In this document: in pieces, positions 61,031-64,000 of the stretch
How the letters are laid out: the number at the start of each line of letters is the position of its first letter
Position numbering within the stretch: position 1 is the stretch's first letter
NCBI GenBank assembly: GCA_037389465.1
Contig: JAZARR010000150.1
Location: 160,001-224,000 of the forward strand
Source of the DNA: Baylisascaris procyonis
Taxonomy: Eukaryota > Nematoda > Chromadorea > Rhabditida > Ascarididae
Reading direction: 5' to 3'
Length of the DNA: 64,000 bases
Made by a program: the position numbers and the translations under genes
The notes under the pieces: model-generated
What the model saw: the letters and a program-made list of their open reading frames with translations, nothing else
Told to the model about the DNA's origin: nothing
Databases searched by the model: none

Positions 61031-62708
61031 CTGGCAGGGCAGTAATTGAAAGAATCTAAGTAGAGTCGCAATAGTTAAATCGATGTTAAGGTTGGAGTGG
61101 CACGCCGAAGTGACAGATGATAGCATCCGAGGAGCATTGCTGTTCCTCACGTCGCAAAATAAACTGGTCGATAGTGATGAATGGATCGTTGATGTAGGTG
61201 CACTGGATATCACCAAGACGCCTTTCGAGGTTATTTCTTAAGTGCATAAGTTTCGATTATAATTAACGTGGCAGGTGAGAGGGATATGTCAGTGTATTGG
61301 GCTTGTAGTAACCATTTTTAGATCGTGAGCGGGAACTCATTAATCAATGACGCTTTTAAGAGAGTTCAAGAAGTTAATTTCGATTAAATATATTGTTTTG
61401 TTTATATTTTCTAAATTGATAAATTCAGGTATAAATGAGAAAAAAGACTGGGTGCATCGGATCTTGTGAGTATTTTTATAATATTATGTAAATAGTCTAA
61501 CAGATGAGCGGAAATCGCCAATCCTATGGAGGTAATATACCAGTAGTGATAATGCGTTATTAATAATATGCTCTTTTTCGGTAAATATTCTACAAATTGG
61601 TCGATCGAAATTAGGCTGTCGTTGGGGATATAGTTATATGCGATTTGAAGTGAATTAAATGCATGCAATTTCTTTTTTAAGGTACCATTCACAGTCAGAT
61701 ACTGCGCTCAGGCGGTCGGCTGTCTATGTATTGCGATTAGAGTTAGTGCTTTTTTAGCCACTTGTTGGGGTTTTTTTTTTTGACTTTTCTGATTGTTTTA
61801 GTTTGTAGTTTTTTGGCTGATTATTATTCACTTCCTCTTCCTCCTCTTTTTCTCTTTCTTCTCTCTTCCCCCTTTCATCTTCCTTCCTCTTCCTTTATGG
61901 TAATGAATTCAAGTGATCACAGTGGGCTAGTAAATTGTGGTGAGATTTTTCTCTCATTTTTAATCTTCTAATCACTCTTCGATGTTATTTATATGTGTTC
62001 TCTGCTGCTCTGAACGGGATTACCACATCTATTGGTTGCATTTAACACTGTTCGATTGTCCACAATTTGAACTTGATCTCTGCTGTTCATAACTTACAGC
62101 CAAATAGAGCGGAACACCTTCAGAATTACATCTAATATATTTTTTAAAAGTACTCTGAAAGGGATGAACTAAGAATGTGTTGACCGATTCATAGCCATTT
62201 ATTACCTATCTCTGAGTGGCCTTCTATAAAGCTAACTAATGTCTTCGTTAAAGCCAAGTTGAATTTGGCTGATACTTAGATGACAGCCATTGTTTGACTA
62301 TTGGAGTTGTTTTACTTATCAGTAAACAATGATCCATTCAGTTCCATCAGTAAGTTGTATGAAGTCACGCATTCTGTGTACCATTTTGGAACCCCAGTTT
62401 TCTCGATAGGAATGGTCTACAAGAGGAAAAGGAAGGAGAGGGTCGATAGCGATGGTTCTTGTTCTTGTAGTTGTCAATATTGGCCTTGCTTTGTTACTTT
62501 GATAAAAATAGAGGTGATGGAATTGTGTACCTAACTTTTTTTGCACGTTTGTAGTGAAACAGTGGAGTGATTTACAGCTGTAATTATTGGTAGGAAGTAA
62601 TTGCAGGTGTTAGCTACTCGGAAGAGTCTGGCCACAACAAAACGTTTCTTTATAGCGGTGAACTCAAGACCACCATTCAGCGTACGAACCTCTCTTCTCA
62701 CGTTAAAT
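49853..62708 (+). CDS. trpp-11: TRAPPC11 / Foie gras orthologue (TRAPPIII subunit), 5' 16 exons
   Basis: TRAPPC11 is a subunit of the metazoan TRAPPIII tether for ER-Golgi traffic and autophagy and is also linked to protein glycosylation. Exons: 49853-50062, 51257-51450, 52396-52578, 53244-53408, 53976-54072, 54830-54979, 55295-55588, 55921-56076, 56795-57055, 57732-57884, 58544-58753, 59578-59726, 60276-60401, 61091-61229, 61682-61741, 62607-62708. Phases agree and 883 codons result. The ATG at 49853 precedes LILFTGLDIANSTAHAAVF, which matches the family start. Other landmarks: VPAVIVVFADLNWNHPSW, RICVVLLQDG, QQFKLAFISELRQDT, the Foie-gras domain at about residues 250-530 (PYPNPDP, FYGQRPW, QYKKYKCARM, EEYSALTYHSKAL), then beta-rich sequence of the Gryzun type. 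The human protein has 1133 residues, so about 250 remain, partly beyond the right edge. Exons 12-15 are more diverged and their edges less sure. The symbol is by orthology. Confidence 0.92.
52279..52317. repeat. (AAAT)n microsatellite
   Basis: Repeated AAAT/TAAA units in the TRAPPC11 intron before exon 3. Confidence 0.9.
55092..55141. repeat. Palindromic AAAT/ATTT microsatellite pair
   Basis: (AAAT)n at about 55095-55114 is followed after a short spacer by (TATT)n at about 55128-55141, giving an A/T hairpin in a TRAPPC11 intron. Confidence 0.85.
57501..57570. repeat. 35-bp tandem duplication
   Basis: TCTTTCATTGTAGAGTAATC at 57501 repeats at 57536 with three substitutions over the 35-base unit. 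It is in the TRAPPC11 intron before exon 10. Confidence 0.9.
60969..61028. repeat. (AT)30 microsatellite
   Basis: Sixty bases of uninterrupted AT, ending 62 bases before the TRAPPC11 exon that starts at 61091. Confidence 0.95.
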
Positions 62709-63310
62709 GTTCGTTTTTGTGCTTAATGTTTGTGTTGCTTTTTTTTTAAATAATAAAATATGTTCCATTGGTTTGTATAGTTGTCATCAAAGATTGGTAA
62801 TGCACCAATGCGCAATTCTTGCATAGATTTCAAAGGTTTAAAGTTTTTATGTTGGTATAAAGGTGAGATGGTGAAGAATTAGTTGCATTCTTTAATCCAC
62901 ATCGAAGTTGTTGTTTATATATTTTTCATTTTCTAAGACAAGGGGAGAAGTTCAACTATAGAATGTTATAGCATTAGAACCAACGATTTTAGTCATAATT
63001 TTTCTTCCTTTTTGATGGATAATTTTTATCAGTTTTGATATGTTTTCTTTAATTGGCAAAGGTTTACGGAAGTTAAAGTTCTTCTTTCTCATGTGTGTTT
63101 TTCTCTCTCTTTCTCCCTCTCTCTGTCTCTCCACCTCTGTTCTCGTCTTTCATGGAATTTAATAACTGGATCGGAATTATTACAGAATGGATGCATAGGC
63201 CTTTATGGGTCACTGCCTGAAAATTCGTTCATGTGTTCATGGCTTTAGTTATTTTTTAACGCCTTAGTCTTTCTTTCCTGTTGAAGACATTCAATTGCAA
63301 TGTGGCCAAG

Positions 63311-63431
63311 GAATGAACTTTTTACGAATTGTTTGCTGCAAAGTATCAACTGGAACTTGTGTCATGAGAAGCAAGCTTCATTCTCTGAACATGTTCCCAT
63401 AAGTCGTCTATTCGTGGCCTACTTCTTAGTG
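63311..63431 (+). CDS. Tentative TRAPPC11 exon
   Basis: An open stretch reads NELFTNCLLQSINWNL, which resembles the human TRAPPC11 segment around 'LLSASPW'. It has an AAG acceptor at 63308-63310 and a GTAATT donor at 63432. The start phase does not match the exon ending at 62708, so either a small exon is missing between them or the call is wrong. An overlapping frame on the same stretch is also open. Confidence 0.3.
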
Positions 63432-63920
63432 GTAATTACCCCTTCCCCATCCTCATGCCTCCCCTGCCCCCCACTTTTGGAACACTTCGCTCGTCAAGAA
63501 GCATTAAGGTCTCACATCCTTTGTTAGAATGCAGCAGCGATCATGGAATTTTTAGAGGTAACTAAAGGCATAGAATCAAACTGCATTGGCGTTTTTGAAA
63601 CCTTACTAATAATTCCGAATCCTTGACGTTTGTTGTAATTTAGTAGTTCTTGTAAACTTTCATGCTATAGATTAGAGGCAGTATGTTGTTTGATGGAGGT
63701 TTTCAGAAGATATCCTTTGTGGAATGCTGCTAAGAGTTGGATATTGGTCTTTCAGTAGCAGCCGAGATGGTAGGACTAGTAGTGGACTGCCTTTCTGTCG
63801 CGTGTATGGGCAAGTTGTTTTATTATTTTATAAGAAATACATATTGCGCTTTGTCCTCTAGGGAATCACCTTTTATTTTTATTTGTCTTGCTATGGATTA
63901 TTGCGGTCCTTTTTTTCCAG

Positions 63921-64000
63921 AATGAAATCTTGGAATCTCCGTTCACCGAAACGAACTTCTTCGGGCGTTGTGATATCGAATCAAAAGCGTCGCTTGTCAT
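63921..64000 (+). CDS. Tentative TRAPPC11 exon, cut by the window edge
   Basis: This follows a strong TTTTTTTCCAG acceptor (63910-63920) and is open in phase 0 to the last base: NEILESPFTETNFFGRCDIE and on. The position is right for the C-terminal Gryzun part of TRAPPC11, but the sequence is too diverged to prove it. It could belong to another gene. Confidence 0.4.

Overview
The window is nuclear DNA from a nematode. Coding exons of 60 to 480 bases are scattered through A+T-rich, gene-poor sequence. Introns mostly run from a few hundred bases to about 2 kb, with a few of 5 to 8 kb. Exons were found by reading conserved protein blocks frame by frame and joining them at GT..AG boundaries with compatible phase. 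The MAB-21 protein and the splice style point to Nematoda. Intron size and base composition would suit an ascarid-like or spirurid worm, but the species cannot be fixed from sequence alone.

Layout. Bases 1-1790 are a degenerate 14-bp minisatellite. It abuts the 3' end of a decayed non-LTR retrotransposon (about 1791-2000, minus strand). From 3274 to 37509 (plus strand) lie 24 exons, 1261 residues, of the C-terminal half of a neurobeachin/LRBA-family protein (C. elegans SEL-2 type): DUF1088, PH-BEACH, BEACH and WD40 regions. The N-terminal half lies left of the window. The 7.7-kb intron 17631-25343, which splits the PH-BEACH domain, contains a complete four-exon mab-21 gene on the opposite strand (19936-22815, 364 residues). 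From 37510 to about 49850 is 12 kb of intergenic sequence with no convincing gene. From 49853 to beyond the right edge lies a TRAPPC11 (Foie gras / TRPP-11) orthologue on the plus strand. Sixteen exons (883 residues) are well supported and two more are tentative.

Biology. Neurobeachin/SEL-2 and TRAPPC11 both act in membrane traffic: the first in endosomal and polarized sorting, the second in the TRAPPIII tether for ER-Golgi transport and autophagy. MAB-21 is a developmental regulator with a nucleotidyltransferase-like fold. The main result is the nesting of mab-21, antisense, in a neurobeachin intron. The same arrangement is known in vertebrates (MAB21L1 in NBEA, MAB21L2 in LRBA), so this looks like a gene-in-gene block retained since early bilaterians.

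Other points: a retrotransposon tail that appears to have expanded into a satellite, a possible GC-AG intron in the BEACH domain, a high share of AAG/GAG 3' splice sites, several recent local duplications, and possible regulatory repeats around mab-21.
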